Origin: Candidatus Acidiferrales bacterium
GTDB lineage: Bacteria; Bacteroidota; Ignavibacteria; Kryptoniales; JAKASW01
Length of the DNA stretch: 52,847 bases
Assembly: GCA_035515795.1 (NCBI GenBank)
Contig: DATJAY010000001.1
Coordinates: forward strand, 1 to 52,847
Reading direction: 5' to 3'
Shown here: positions 27,499 to 36,929 of the stretch, in pieces
Position numbering within the stretch: position 1 is the stretch's first letter
Layout of the letters: each line of letters begins with the position of its first letter
Translations under genes and position numbers: made by a program
The notes under the pieces: model-generated
Database searches by the model: none
What the model was told of the DNA's origin: nothing
What the model saw: the letters and a program-made list of their open reading frames with translations, nothing else

Positions 27499-29496
27499 TT
27501 AGCTCATCAGCTCCATGACTTCCGCATAGACTTGTTCATTGCTGTAGCCCTGCAAATCGATCGAGTCCGACCTGCAAAATGCGACGCAAGTTCCGCATCC
27601 CTGGCACAAACCGGGATTCACTTTGGCGACTGTCTTAATGATTTTGCCGTCGCGAGTTTTTATTTCTTCCCGTTCGATCGCGTGAAACGGGCATGCAGAC
27701 TGACACATGAAGCATCCGACACACGTCGAAAACGCAGGCGGCGCGCTTCTGTTCACGACGGCAACGACCGGCTCGCGCGTCAATTCGTCGCCCGAAAACA
27801 TTCCAACCACCTTGCTCGCTGCAGCCGAGGCTTGACTGACACTGTCGGGGATATCTTTTGGTGACTGGCATGCGCCCGCGAGGAAAATCCCTGCAGTGTT
27901 TGTTTCAACCGGTCGCAACTTTGGATGTGCTTCCGCAAAGAAATGGTGCGAATCGTAACTCACGTGCAGTTTCTGCGCGAGTTCCTCGGCACCGGCATTT
28001 GCGACACCCGCAGTTGCCAGCACCACCATGTCGGCTTCAATTTCCACCTGCTGTGCACCGAGAAGCGTATCGGCTCCGCGGACAATGAGTTTGCCTCCGC
28101 GTTCGTACACGCGAGAGACGCGCCCGCGAATGTAATTGACGTTGTCTTCTTCTATAGCCCTCCTGACAAATTCGTCGTACCCTTTTCCACCGGCGCGAAT
28201 ATCCATATAAAACACATACGCATCGCCATCATGAACTTCATGCCTGTACAGCATCGCATGCTTTGCCGTGTACATGCAGCAGATTTTTGAACAGTACTCG
28301 ATCCCTTTTGCGGGGTCGCGCGATCCTGCGCACGCGATGAAAACAATTTTCTTCGGAACCTTTCCATCGGACGGACGTTTCACTTCACCAAGCGTAGGGC
28401 CCGAAGCCGAAAGGAGTCGTTCAAATTGCAACCCTGTAACGACATCTTTGTACTTCCCGTAACCGTATTCCGGGAAGAAAGATGTATCCACGATGTTAAA
28501 CCCGGTGGACACAACAACAGAGCCGACAGGGATGTCAATCAGTTCGTCCTCTTGATCCAGTTGAATAGCATTTGCGGGGCACTTCGTCACGCAGAATTGA
28601 CATTTACCTCTGAGATAATACGAACATTGCGCCCGGTCGATGACGGGTTTGTTTGGAACTGCTTGCGGGAACGGGATGTAAATAGCGCTGCGCATTCCGA
28701 GTCCCATATTAAATTCACTCGGATTTTTCTTAAACGGGCATGCCGTCGAACAGTCACCGCATCCCGTGCAAGCCTTCTCATCAATGCCTCTCGCCTTCTT
28801 GCGAATCCTCGCTGTGAAGTTGCCGATGAAACCGGTCAGGCTCTCAACTTCCGAGTAAGTATATAACGTGATGTTAGGATGTTGCGCCACCTCCACCATC
28901 CGCGGCGTCAGAATACATTGCGAACAATCAAGAGTCGGGAATGTTTCAGAAAGCTGGGACATGTGTCCGCCGATCGACGGCTCTCGCTCCACTATTACAA
29001 CTTTCTGGCCGGCATTTGCGATATCGAGAGCAGCCTGGATTCCCGCAATTCCTCCGCCGATAACCAATGCAGTCTTTGTGACCGGAACTTTTATCGAATA
29101 CAGCGGTTTGTTTCTCTTGACCTTCTCTACCATCATTGAAACAAGATCAATTGCTTTTTCCGTCGTCGCATCGCTTTTCGTGTGGACCCACGAACAATGC
29201 TCGCGTAGATTTGCCATCTCACACATATAAGGATTCAAACCCTCTGCCGCACAGGTCTTGCGAAATGTAGGCTCGTGCATTCGAGGTGAGCACGCCGCGA
29301 CGACAACGCCGGTAAGATTTTTTTGCTTGATCGCTTCGCGGATCAGATTCTGGCCTGGATCTGAACACATGTATTTATAATCGACGCTGTAAGAGACGCC
29401 CGGGATTGCAGCACATGTCTCAGCGACCTTCCTGCAATCGACAGTAGCGCCGATGTTCTCGCCGCAATGACAAATGAATACTCCTACGCGTGACAT
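27499..29496 (-). CDS. hdrA: HdrA: FAD-containing heterodisulfide reductase subunit (electron bifurcation)
   Basis: 665-aa soluble iron-sulfur flavoprotein, the bifurcating core of Hdr complexes. The FAD motif GGGIAG is at 147-152 followed by the CSQCILTPRM segment at 191-200. Iron-sulfur motifs are C243-x2-C-x2-C-x3-C, a C291...CQFCVTKC segment, and two C-terminal ferredoxin motifs starting at C592 and C631. The N-terminus has the FICHCG motif of the HdrA-specific domain. It is a complete, standard-length protein with no selenocysteine codon. By family knowledge it takes electron pairs from NADH and splits them between ferredoxin and a disulfide. Confidence 0.93.
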   Translation of the reverse strand: MSRVGVFICHCGENIGATVDCRKVAETCAAIPGVSYSVDYKYMCSDPGQNLIREAIKQKNLTGVVVAACSPRMHEPTFRKTCAAEGLNPYMCEMANLREHCSWVHTKSDATTEKAIDLVSMMVEKVKRNKPLYSIKVPVTKTALVIGGGIAGIQAALDIANAGQKVVIVEREPSIGGHMSQLSETFPTLDCSQCILTPRMVEVAQHPNITLYTYSEVESLTGFIGNFTARIRKKARGIDEKACTGCGDCSTACPFKKNPSEFNMGLGMRSAIYIPFPQAVPNKPVIDRAQCSYYLRGKCQFCVTKCPANAIQLDQEDELIDIPVGSVVVSTGFNIVDTSFFPEYGYGKYKDVVTGLQFERLLSASGPTLGEVKRPSDGKVPKKIVFIACAGSRDPAKGIEYCSKICCMYTAKHAMLYRHEVHDGDAYVFYMDIRAGGKGYDEFVRRAIEEDNVNYIRGRVSRVYERGGKLIVRGADTLLGAQQVEIEADMVVLATAGVANAGAEELAQKLHVSYDSHHFFAEAHPKLRPVETNTAGIFLAGACQSPKDIPDSVSQASAAASKVVGMFSGDELTREPVVAVVNRSAPPAFSTCVGCFMCQSACPFHAIEREEIKTRDGKIIKTVAKVNPGLCQGCGTCVAFCRSDSIDLQGYSNEQVYAEVMELMS

Positions 29497-29515
29497 CGAA
29501 GAATTCAGTCCTCCA

Positions 29516-30412
29516 TCATACGGCCGCTTTAACGCCAGTCTGCGGTTTGATTTGAATCTTGCTCTTCCCTTTCAAATCGACCGGAACAAAATGACGCTGC
29601 ATACCTAGTTGTTTGTGGTCAAGCCCGAGGGCAAGTCCGATGGCTTGAGTAACATACAAAATCGGTATTGAAAACTTCTTGCCCGTTGTCCGCTCGATAT
29701 CTTTTCGCCGCATGTCGAGATTCGAATGGCACATCGGACAAGCAACGATGATAGCCTCTGCTCCTCGCCCGGCTGCATCCTCCAGAATATTACCGCTCAG
29801 GCGTCCGACAACATCGGTACGGGTAACGGACAAGCTTGCACCGCAACATTCTGTCTTCATTCCCCAATCAAGCGGCTTGGCACCGATACGGTTCATTAGC
29901 TCATCCATTTGCACCGGGTCTTCGATTCGTCCCTCGCGTGTCACACTCTTCGGACGAACAAGCAAACAACCGTAGTAACAAACAACCTTATGCGGAAAAG
30001 TATTCGGGAAAGTTTTTGAAACTTCGGGCGTCAAAACACGGTCGAGAACTTCAAGGATATTTCTGACTATCGTAGTTCCGGCGTACGACATTCCTATCAT
30101 GTCCGCCACTTGCTGCCTGACTCTTGCATTTGCCGCAAGATCCGATTTGGCTGAAGCGAGTCGGTTGAAACATGCTGCACAAGGGACCACCATCTCATCC
30201 ATCTTCTGGCGTTCTGCCTGTGCCAGAATACTCGCAGGCAAAGCGAGCGATAGTCCGTGATCAATGGCATGGGCAGAACTCGCACCGCAGCAACTCCATC
30301 CTTCGACTTCTTCAAGCTCCATACCTAACGGCGGCGCGATTGCGCGCAGCGATTCTGCATATTCGCGCGCTGATCCTTCAAATGAGCATCCCGGATATAA
30401 GCCGATTTTCAC
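29516..30412 (-). CDS. hdrB: HdrB: heterodisulfide reductase catalytic subunit
   Basis: 298 aa with two complete CCG domains, which bind the noncubane [4Fe-4S] clusters that cleave disulfides. First domain: C9, C41-C42, C78-x2-C81. Second: C149, C189-C190, C225-x2-C228. Both match the spacing of HdrB and HdrD. Starts at GTG overlapping the hdrC stop (GTGA). In sulfate reducers the partner disulfide is thought to be DsrC; no dsrC is in this window, so the substrate here is open. Confidence 0.93.
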   Translation of the reverse strand: MKIGLYPGCSFEGSAREYAESLRAIAPPLGMELEEVEGWSCCGASSAHAIDHGLSLALPASILAQAERQKMDEMVVPCAACFNRLASAKSDLAANARVRQQVADMIGMSYAGTTIVRNILEVLDRVLTPEVSKTFPNTFPHKVVCYYGCLLVRPKSVTREGRIEDPVQMDELMNRIGAKPLDWGMKTECCGASLSVTRTDVVGRLSGNILEDAAGRGAEAIIVACPMCHSNLDMRRKDIERTTGKKFSIPILYVTQAIGLALGLDHKQLGMQRHFVPVDLKGKSKIQIKPQTGVKAAV

Positions 30413-30975
30413 TTCGGCTGCTCCACTTCGCGTCCGGCATTTGAAAAAAACCGGCTCGAAAGTTTTTTATGATATGACGGAAGAAGTGCCAGCTTCCCCT
30501 TTTTGAGCATCAGTGGAGCCAGAACAATATCCTGCCAAAAATGACGGGTGCGAAGCTTGTAACCCGCGACAAGGCCAACCTCCCACATTCTCCCGAAGTG
30601 ACGAATAGTATGTAAGAACGACTTGTGGAACGCGATGATGTCTCTCGCTCCGCGGTGTACCACCTTGCGCCTCAGGGATTCCGCCCGGAGAATATCCATA
30701 ATTCTTGGAAGATCAACGTCCATCGGACAGCGTGCGTCGCATGTGTGACAGGCCAAACAAAGCCATATGGTGTAACTGCCAAGTATCTTCATCTCCGAAG
30801 CTGCCTCTCTTGTTTGCAGCAACCGCATGATTATGCTCGGAGCAAAATCCATTTCATTTGCCGCCGGGCATCCCGCAGAACACTTCCCGCACTGGTAACA
30901 GTGATTGACCGACATACCTATTTCGTCCTGTACCGTCTCGGCAAGCGTCACGTCAACATGGTTAGCAATCGACAT
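30409..30975 (-). CDS. hdrC: HdrC: 4Fe-4S ferredoxin-like subunit
   Basis: 188 aa starting at the ATG at 30975 with AGGA seven bases before; the open frame extends another 32 codons but that part is not HdrC-like. Two [4Fe-4S] motifs, C26-x2-C-x2-C-x3-C and C73-x2-C-x2-C-x3-C, carry electrons from HdrA to HdrB. The C-terminal 100 residues are helical and basic but contain no membrane segment, as in soluble HdrC. First gene of the seven-gene operon. Confidence 0.9.
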   Translation of the reverse strand: MSIANHVDVTLAETVQDEIGMSVNHCYQCGKCSAGCPAANEMDFAPSIIMRLLQTREAASEMKILGSYTIWLCLACHTCDARCPMDVDLPRIMDILRAESLRRKVVHRGARDIIAFHKSFLHTIRHFGRMWEVGLVAGYKLRTRHFWQDIVLAPLMLKKGKLALLPSYHKKLSSRFFSNAGREVEQPK

Positions 30976-31300
30976 CGAGCATCCTAAAATGAACAGACAT
31001 TTAATTAGACCGCAGAATAGTAGTTTTGAAGGAATTCGAGCATCAGCGCTGTTCAGCTGACGCGCGTTCATCGATTAGATCAAACTGATGAGTATGCTTC
31101 GAAAAGACGGATCCTGTTGTTGTTTCTTTCAGTCCTGATTCTGCAAACAACCATGCATATAAGATACAAAATATTTGACAATCATTCCATCTGCGAATGG
31201 CACTTGCAATTTTACTACACCCTGAATAATTTTCTCCATGAACCTCGCTTCCCCCTGCATTCCCTTTTGTTATCCTGTATTATAACCTACAGAGGATAAA
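30976..31300. other. Divergent intergenic region upstream of hdrC and the SDR gene
   Basis: 325 bases without a gene. It must hold the start signals for both directions. On the minus strand TTGTCA at 31176-31181 with TATGCA 16 bases on is a possible but weak promoter for the hdr-flx operon. On the plus strand TATTAT at 31278-31283 and a GAGGA site precede the SDR start, without a good -35 box. The start region is A+T-rich; no clear operator palindrome was found. Confidence 0.45.
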
Positions 31301-32092
31301 ATGGATTTAGGACTTAAAGAGAAAGTTGCTGTTGTCACGGCATCGACTAAGGGTCTCGGGAAGGCAACGGCCTTGTCGCTCGCATCCGAAGGCGCTAATG
31401 TCGTCATCAACGGCAGGCACAAGCAAAACATCCATGATGCCATCGATGAGATCAAAAGCAAAACCGGCAAGTCCCCGCTCGCCATCCAGGGCGATCTGAC
31501 CCAGCCCGAGGACATCGACCGACTTTTCGACGATGTAATCAAACATCATGGTACAATTCACATTTTAGTCTCAAATGCCGGCGGCCCGCCTGCCGGGGTT
31601 TTCAACGACTTCAACGACGAGCAATGGCTGAAGGCCGTCGACTTAAGTCTCATGAGCGCAGTCAGACTCATACGCAAGGCGGCGCCGATCATGCAGAAAC
31701 AAAAATGGGGACGAATAGTAAACATCTCGTCCGTGACGGTGAAACAACCGGCGGACAATTTGCTCCTTTCCAATTCGATACGTGCCGCGGTAGTCGGTCT
31801 GACGAAAACGATTTCACGCGACCTTGCGAGCGACAATGTTCTGATCAACAACATCGCTCCTTATTACATAGCGACCAAGAGAATCGATTACTTGATGGAG
31901 GAAACGGCGGCGAAGAAAGGGATCACAAAAGATCAGGCGCTCCAAAGTATCGTGAAAGAAATTCCTATGGGAAGACTCGGTACGCCCGAAGAATTCGGTG
32001 ATTTCGTTGCTTTCTTATGTTCGGAGAAGAACAGCTATGTTACGGGAGCGACGATTCAGTTTGACGGCGGAGCGTATAGAGGGATGATGTAA
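31301..32092 (+). CDS. Atypical SDR oxidoreductase (FabG-like, catalytic Tyr/Lys not conserved)
   Basis: 263 aa with a complete SDR fold: the nucleotide loop ASTKGLG at about residues 14-20 (variant of TGxxxGxG), SNAGGPPAG near 91-99, NISSV near 145 and the C-terminal GATIQFDGG. At the place of the catalytic YxxxK, the protein reads S-N-S-I-R within the segment NLLLSNSIRAAVVGLTK. This matches a known SDR subgroup related to beta-ketoacyl-ACP reductase in which the tetrad is changed. Whether it is a reductase or a binding protein is unclear. It stands alone, divergent from hdrC. Confidence 0.85.
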   Translation: MDLGLKEKVAVVTASTKGLGKATALSLASEGANVVINGRHKQNIHDAIDEIKSKTGKSPLAIQGDLTQPEDIDRLFDDVIKHHGTIHILVSNAGGPPAGVFNDFNDEQWLKAVDLSLMSAVRLIRKAAPIMQKQKWGRIVNISSVTVKQPADNLLLSNSIRAAVVGLTKTISRDLASDNVLINNIAPYYIATKRIDYLMEETAAKKGITKDQALQSIVKEIPMGRLGTPEEFGDFVAFLCSEKNSYVTGATIQFDGGAYRGMM

Positions 32093-32164
32093 ACAAAATC
32101 AAATGTTAGAAAACGAAAGCATGGAGCGTCAATCCAATTGGTGCTTCCTATCATGCGTCCTTTT

Positions 32165-34441
32165 TCAGTAACCGATCTTCCCGTCAGGTTGCGTTACTGC
32201 CTGCTGATTCGGCGAGGTATGCACATCACAAACGGGCGGAAGATACTTCGCGTTGAAAATCTCCGTGACTTTCTGCGGACAAAACTCGGTAGCAAGTTTT
32301 CCGGTCTGGGCACAGATTGTCGCAGTCACGACGCCATCGGGCTGAACAAACGACGAAATCGGAAGTCCGATCTCTTTGTCGTTGTACGAGTCTCTCATGA
32401 ACATCCCCCAGATCGGGGCCGCCGCCCTTCCGCCCTGACCGTCCCAATCAGTGAAATGCATCCTATCGTCATCGAAACCAACCCAAACACCAGCTACGAG
32501 CTGTGGCGTATATCCGACGAACCACGCATCGCCAAAGTCCTGAGTCGTGCCGGTCTTGCCTGCCGCATCCAGATAAAAATAACTTCTCACTCTTGCACCG
32601 GTCCCACCCGGAGTCATCACCCCGCGAAGCATGTCGGTCATCAGGTACGCCGTCTGCTTGCTCAAGACTTCGGAAGACTGAGCGTGATCATCTTCGATCA
32701 CATTTCCATTCTTATCTTCTATCCGAAGAATGAAAATCGGTTTAGTCAAAATCCCTTCGTTGGCAAAGACACCATACGCAGAAGTCAGCTGGATGGGAAT
32801 GACTACCGAAGTTCCCATTGCGATAGACTCGTAGGGAGCAAGGTAGGTGGTGATTCCCATTCGATGAGCATAATCAACTACCTGATTGACAGGAGCAATT
32901 TCCTGCACTGCCCTGACCGAGACGACGTTCACGGAATATTTTATCGCATCGCGAAGCGACATCTCGCCGCCGAACTCGCCGTCTGCATTCCTGGGCGACC
33001 ATCTTGTTCCGTCCGCCATAACGATAGTCACTGGTTGGTTCAGCAGTTTGTAAGACGGTGCATACCCGTTGTCGACGGCCACCGTGTAGACAAACGGCTT
33101 GAACGCGGAACCCGGCTGGCGCGCAATCTGCGTGACATGGTTGAGTCCGTAGCGGAACTGCTTATAGTTCGAAGCACCGACCAACGCTTTAATGTACCCT
33201 GTTTTAGGATCGATGCAGACAAATCCGACCTGTATCATCTCCTCCGCCTTTTTGACAGAATCTATGAAAGCCTGATTCGAGTGGAGCTGATCATAAATCT
33301 GTTTCCGGTCACTGTCGTTCACCGCATCACGATAGCCAGGCGAATCCTTTATTGCTTTGTCAATCGCTATCAACAATGTCGCATCGTTGTTTTTCCAATC
33401 CCACCTCGAATCGAAAATTTTCTGGTAATCTGCCACCTGACGATCCACCGCCGAGTCGGCATACTCCTGCATACGCGAATCTAGACTCGTGTAAACGGTC
33501 AGCCCGTCGCGATAAATATCGAATCCGTACTTCTCTGCCTTCTTTTCAAGCTCCTGTCTCACCATCTCCACAAAATGCGGTGCCAATCCGGTTGACGGCC
33601 CATGATATTTCACATCGAGCGGTATTTTCTTTGCGGCGTCGTAATCGGTCTGAGATATTTTACCATCGTCGTAAAGATTTTTCAGTACTACGTTGCGGAC
33701 AGTCACCGCCCGCGTGGGATGTTCGAGCGGATCATACCTTGCAGGCGACCGCAAGAGTCCGATCAACAGGGCAGCGTCCGGAAGCGTTAGGTCAGATGAT
33801 GATTCGTCGAAATAAAGCTGCGCGGCTGATTCGATGCCGTAGGCCCCTCTCCCGAAGTAAACGTCATTCAGATACATCGCCAGGATTTCCTGCTTCGTGT
33901 AGGTGCGCTCGATCTGAACTGCAGTTATCGCCTCGCGAAGCTTCCTCGTCAGCGTCGTTTCCTGATTCAAATACAGGTTTCGAGCCAATTGCTGCGTGAT
34001 CGTACTCGCGCCCTCTTTCGCACGGAGGTGAATTACGTCAACCGCTATCGCACTCATGATCCTGAGAGGATCGATTCCCCAGTGAGAATAAAACTTTTTG
34101 TCTTCAGTTGAAATCAGCGCGTCGGCGACGTAGTGAGGAAGCTGGCCCACGTCAGTGACGGCGCGGTTCTTCATGAAAAACTGATCTATGATGTCCCCAT
34201 CTGTCGAAAGAATGCGAGTCGCCAACTCAGGTTTCGGATTTTCCAGCTCCTCGAGTGAGGGAAGTCCGGAAATTATGTAAATCACATATACCATCAAGAG
34301 GACCAAAATCCCCCCGATCATCCATAATCTGAATTTAAGTTTACCTCTCGAAAAAAACTTTTTTCCCCCTCTCCTGCTTTTTCTGTATTCAGGATCGTTG
34401 AAATAACGTTCCATCTCTTCTTTGGAATAGCGCCACTTCAT
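32165..34441 (-). CDS. Penicillin-binding protein 1A (transglycosylase/transpeptidase)
   Basis: 758-aa bifunctional class A PBP that polymerises and cross-links peptidoglycan. A single membrane anchor is at residues 38-58. The GT51 domain has EDKKFY at 113-118 (catalytic Glu) and GASTITQQLARN at 144-155. The transpeptidase domain has the nucleophile motif SAFK at 445-448, SVN at 503-505 and KTG at 629-631. All catalytic residues are present. Its start overlaps the lpxH stop by four bases, so cell-wall and outer-membrane synthesis genes are coupled. Confidence 0.95.
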   Translation of the reverse strand: MKWRYSKEEMERYFNDPEYRKSRRGGKKFFSRGKLKFRLWMIGGILVLLMVYVIYIISGLPSLEELENPKPELATRILSTDGDIIDQFFMKNRAVTDVGQLPHYVADALISTEDKKFYSHWGIDPLRIMSAIAVDVIHLRAKEGASTITQQLARNLYLNQETTLTRKLREAITAVQIERTYTKQEILAMYLNDVYFGRGAYGIESAAQLYFDESSSDLTLPDAALLIGLLRSPARYDPLEHPTRAVTVRNVVLKNLYDDGKISQTDYDAAKKIPLDVKYHGPSTGLAPHFVEMVRQELEKKAEKYGFDIYRDGLTVYTSLDSRMQEYADSAVDRQVADYQKIFDSRWDWKNNDATLLIAIDKAIKDSPGYRDAVNDSDRKQIYDQLHSNQAFIDSVKKAEEMIQVGFVCIDPKTGYIKALVGASNYKQFRYGLNHVTQIARQPGSAFKPFVYTVAVDNGYAPSYKLLNQPVTIVMADGTRWSPRNADGEFGGEMSLRDAIKYSVNVVSVRAVQEIAPVNQVVDYAHRMGITTYLAPYESIAMGTSVVIPIQLTSAYGVFANEGILTKPIFILRIEDKNGNVIEDDHAQSSEVLSKQTAYLMTDMLRGVMTPGGTGARVRSYFYLDAAGKTGTTQDFGDAWFVGYTPQLVAGVWVGFDDDRMHFTDWDGQGGRAAAPIWGMFMRDSYNDKEIGLPISSFVQPDGVVTATICAQTGKLATEFCPQKVTEIFNAKYLPPVCDVHTSPNQQAVTQPDGKIGY

Positions 34442-35211
34442 GCTTCTACTTCCCAGTTCATTAATTTTACGGTGTCGCCGTCAAAAATGCCGTAAGTAAA
34501 ATTCTTCAGCCAATCCCCAAGATTTACATATACGCCTTTCCCGTTCGGATGTCCCGCAGGCGGAGCCGGGATGCGCGGGAAATACTCGCATCGTGGTACA
34601 TGATTGTGTCCCATGATGACAAAATCATAACCCTCGCTGATTTTCCTTTCTGCGAACATCAACATCCCGTCTGCCTCGCCGAAATCTTTGCTCGACGTAT
34701 ACTCCCTGCTCTTTTTTGAGAAAGCCTTCGCAAAATAGAAACCGACATCCGGATGAATCCATCGGATAAATGTTCTCGAATGGTTATTTCTCAATATTTT
34801 CTTCAACATCCTGTATCCGGAGTCTTTCTGTGCCAAACCGTCTCCGTGTATTATCAAGAACCTCTTTCCGTTTATGTTCTCGGAAAAACCTTCCTGGTGA
34901 ACTCGGAGCCCGATAGACTTCTCAAAAAATTCTCCCAGAAAAAAATCGTGATTTCCCGCGACATAATCCACAGCAATCCCGCCATCGACCATTTCCTTGA
35001 GCTTCACGTACAGCCAAAAATAATCTTTCGGCACGACATATCTATATTCAAACCAAAAATCGAATAGATCACCAACTACGATCAGCCTGCTTCCATTCCC
35101 GACCACAACGTCCAGGAATTTCAACACCTCTTTTCGCCTCTTCGTTTCAAAATCCTGCGAGAGTGTCGGAGCGCCGAGGTGAATATCGGAGATGAAGTAG
35201 ACCGGCTTCAA
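34438..35211 (-). CDS. lpxH: UDP-2,3-diacylglucosamine diphosphatase (LpxH-like)
   Basis: 257-aa metallophosphoesterase that cleaves UDP-2,3-diacylglucosamine to lipid X in lipid A synthesis, working at the inner-membrane surface. Metal-ligand motifs are in order: SDIHLG near residue 8, GDLFDFWFEY near 47, GNHDFFLGEF near 86, then IHGDGLAQ and MGHNHVP. The typical DFWFEY and GNHDFF context favours LpxH over general phosphoesterases. Starts with TTG directly after the upstream stop (TAATTG). Confidence 0.88.
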   Translation of the reverse strand: MKPVYFISDIHLGAPTLSQDFETKRRKEVLKFLDVVVGNGSRLIVVGDLFDFWFEYRYVVPKDYFWLYVKLKEMVDGGIAVDYVAGNHDFFLGEFFEKSIGLRVHQEGFSENINGKRFLIIHGDGLAQKDSGYRMLKKILRNNHSRTFIRWIHPDVGFYFAKAFSKKSREYTSSKDFGEADGMLMFAERKISEGYDFVIMGHNHVPRCEYFPRIPAPPAGHPNGKGVYVNLGDWLKNFTYGIFDGDTVKLMNWEVEA

Positions 35212-35622
35212 TTACTTTTTCACTCTCACGACCACGGAAACTGTATCCTTGCTCATGCGACACCACCCCTCTTTGTTCGAGCAAAAGGTATAGCCGACGA
35301 CGAAGCCCAGTTCATGCGATCCCGCGTCGAGGCCGGTGACGTTACATTCCACTTCGATCGGATTCGACAAATCCAGATATTCTCCCGATTTCGGAGGCTC
35401 TTTAACACTCACCTTCGCCGCGCTGTCACACGGCTTCACTGAAATCGGCGGTTGAGCATTTACATGAATCCCGCTCGACGGTCTCACTTCTATGAGGAAC
35501 TTAAAAGGTTTGCCGTTCTCGACATCGATAAAATTGTTCTTTACTTCGAGGACTACATATTTTTGCGGGTAAACTGCAATGCTCATCGTTGTAATGATTA
35601 ACAAAAGAATCGGCCTTAACAT
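35212..35622 (-). CDS. DsbD N-terminal-domain-like secreted protein
   Basis: 136 aa with an N-terminal signal peptide (to about residue 19). The mature part is an immunoglobulin-like beta domain ending in GYTFCSNKEGWCRMS, the redox-site motif of the DsbD N-terminal (disulfide corrector) family. There is no membrane or thioredoxin part, so it is a stand-alone alpha domain; a partner electron donor must be encoded elsewhere. Located between the MFS gene and lpxH on the same strand. Confidence 0.78.
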   Translation of the reverse strand: MLRPILLLIITTMSIAVYPQKYVVLEVKNNFIDVENGKPFKFLIEVRPSSGIHVNAQPPISVKPCDSAAKVSVKEPPKSGEYLDLSNPIEVECNVTGLDAGSHELGFVVGYTFCSNKEGWCRMSKDTVSVVVRVKK

Positions 35623-35657
35623 TCAACTTCCGACGGTTAACAATTTAAAGTGCGACA

Positions 35658-36929
35658 TCAACCCGACTCTCCGTTCTCCGTTCGCCCATGCCACTCGATC
35701 TTGACCTGTCGAAGTAATATAATCCCCCCGACAAAAAATATCAGCACGGAAAGGACGGCAATTCTCTGGCTCCCTGTGAAACTGGATATCGCTCCGAATG
35801 TAAGGGGCCCCATGATGGCGGATGCATTGCCGGCAATTCCATCGTAGAATCCGAAAAATTCCGCCGCATGTTCCGCCGGACTCAACAGAGCCATGAGACT
35901 TCTGCTCGAAGACTGTGATGAACCGATCGCCATTCCGGCAAACAAACCGACGATATAAAACTCCCATTTAGTCTGAATGAAGAATGCCGAGGTCACGACC
36001 GCAACCCAGATGAACAGCGTGATGGTAATGCTTCTTTTCGGCCCCCAGTGGTCGGTCAATATCCCGAACACGACCGAGCCCAAGATAGCCGTCGATTGCG
36101 CCACGATGAAAAACATTACTACTTCGATTTCGGTGAACCCGAGTGTGCCACGCGCATAGAGTGCAGAGAAAAAAATTACGGTATTGACACCATCTATGTA
36201 TAAAAAGAATGCAAGCAGAAATCTCGAGAGCGACTTATACTTTCCGAGCCGTTTGAAAGTTCTGACGGCCCGTCTGAGTCCCAGGCGAAAGTACGGAAGC
36301 TTGTGCCGGTAGACGCCCGAGTGATCGCGAAGTCTGAGAAAAGCTGGAATTGAGAACACGGCAAAGAATGCAGACACGATTAGAAAGCTCAGCCGAAAAC
36401 TCTGGATGTTGCCCGGATCGAAGCCTCCCCTTATGAGTGGAAATGCGATCGCCAATATCGACAGCGCGCCAAGGTATCCCATCCCAAACCCGTATCCTGA
36501 CACGCGGCCGTAAATATATCTTGGTGCGATCTCCGGCAAGAACGCATCATAGAAAGTGTAGCCGCCCTGAAACCCTACATTCGCTGCGATGAACACGATC
36601 ATTCCCGCAAGTATCATACCTCTTTCTATCCAGTACAGCAATGCGGTCGCGAGTATGCACAACATCGAAAACGCCATCAGGAATCTTTTCCTCTTGTGCG
36701 AATAATCGCTTGCTGCTCCCAATGCCGGTGATAACGCTGCGGCAATAATCATTGAGATGCTATCCGCGAGCCCCCAATAAAAATCTCCGCGTGACGTCCC
36801 GGCAGTTACGATTTCACGAAAGTACAAAGCATACCCCACCGTTTTTATCATTACCGAAAAGGATGTGCGAGCGTAATCGAAAAGCGTCCAGGAGAAAATC
36901 GTGAGACGAGAGTAGCGCTCTTCGGTCAT
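35658..36929 (-). CDS. MFS transporter, UMF1 (Atg22-like) family
   Basis: 423-aa protein with 12 transmembrane helices. The N-terminus FSWTLFDYARTSFSVMIKTVGYALYFREIV, including the conserved DYA, is characteristic of bacterial UMF1 proteins related to yeast vacuolar Atg22. The charged SDYSHKRKRFL loop follows helix two. These carriers are thought to move amino acids or other small molecules but are rarely tested. Start overlaps the nusB stop by four bases. Confidence 0.87.
   Translation of the reverse strand: MTEERYSRLTIFSWTLFDYARTSFSVMIKTVGYALYFREIVTAGTSRGDFYWGLADSISMIIAAALSPALGAASDYSHKRKRFLMAFSMLCILATALLYWIERGMILAGMIVFIAANVGFQGGYTFYDAFLPEIAPRYIYGRVSGYGFGMGYLGALSILAIAFPLIRGGFDPGNIQSFRLSFLIVSAFFAVFSIPAFLRLRDHSGVYRHKLPYFRLGLRRAVRTFKRLGKYKSLSRFLLAFFLYIDGVNTVIFFSALYARGTLGFTEIEVVMFFIVAQSTAILGSVVFGILTDHWGPKRSITITLFIWVAVVTSAFFIQTKWEFYIVGLFAGMAIGSSQSSSRSLMALLSPAEHAAEFFGFYDGIAGNASAIMGPLTFGAISSFTGSQRIAVLSVLIFFVGGIILLRQVKIEWHGRTENGESG

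Noticed and set aside
32138-33484. 448-codon open frame on the plus strand opposite the PBP1A gene
   Set aside because: The minus-strand frame has every class A PBP motif in order; the plus-strand product is Arg/His/Ser-rich with no domain.
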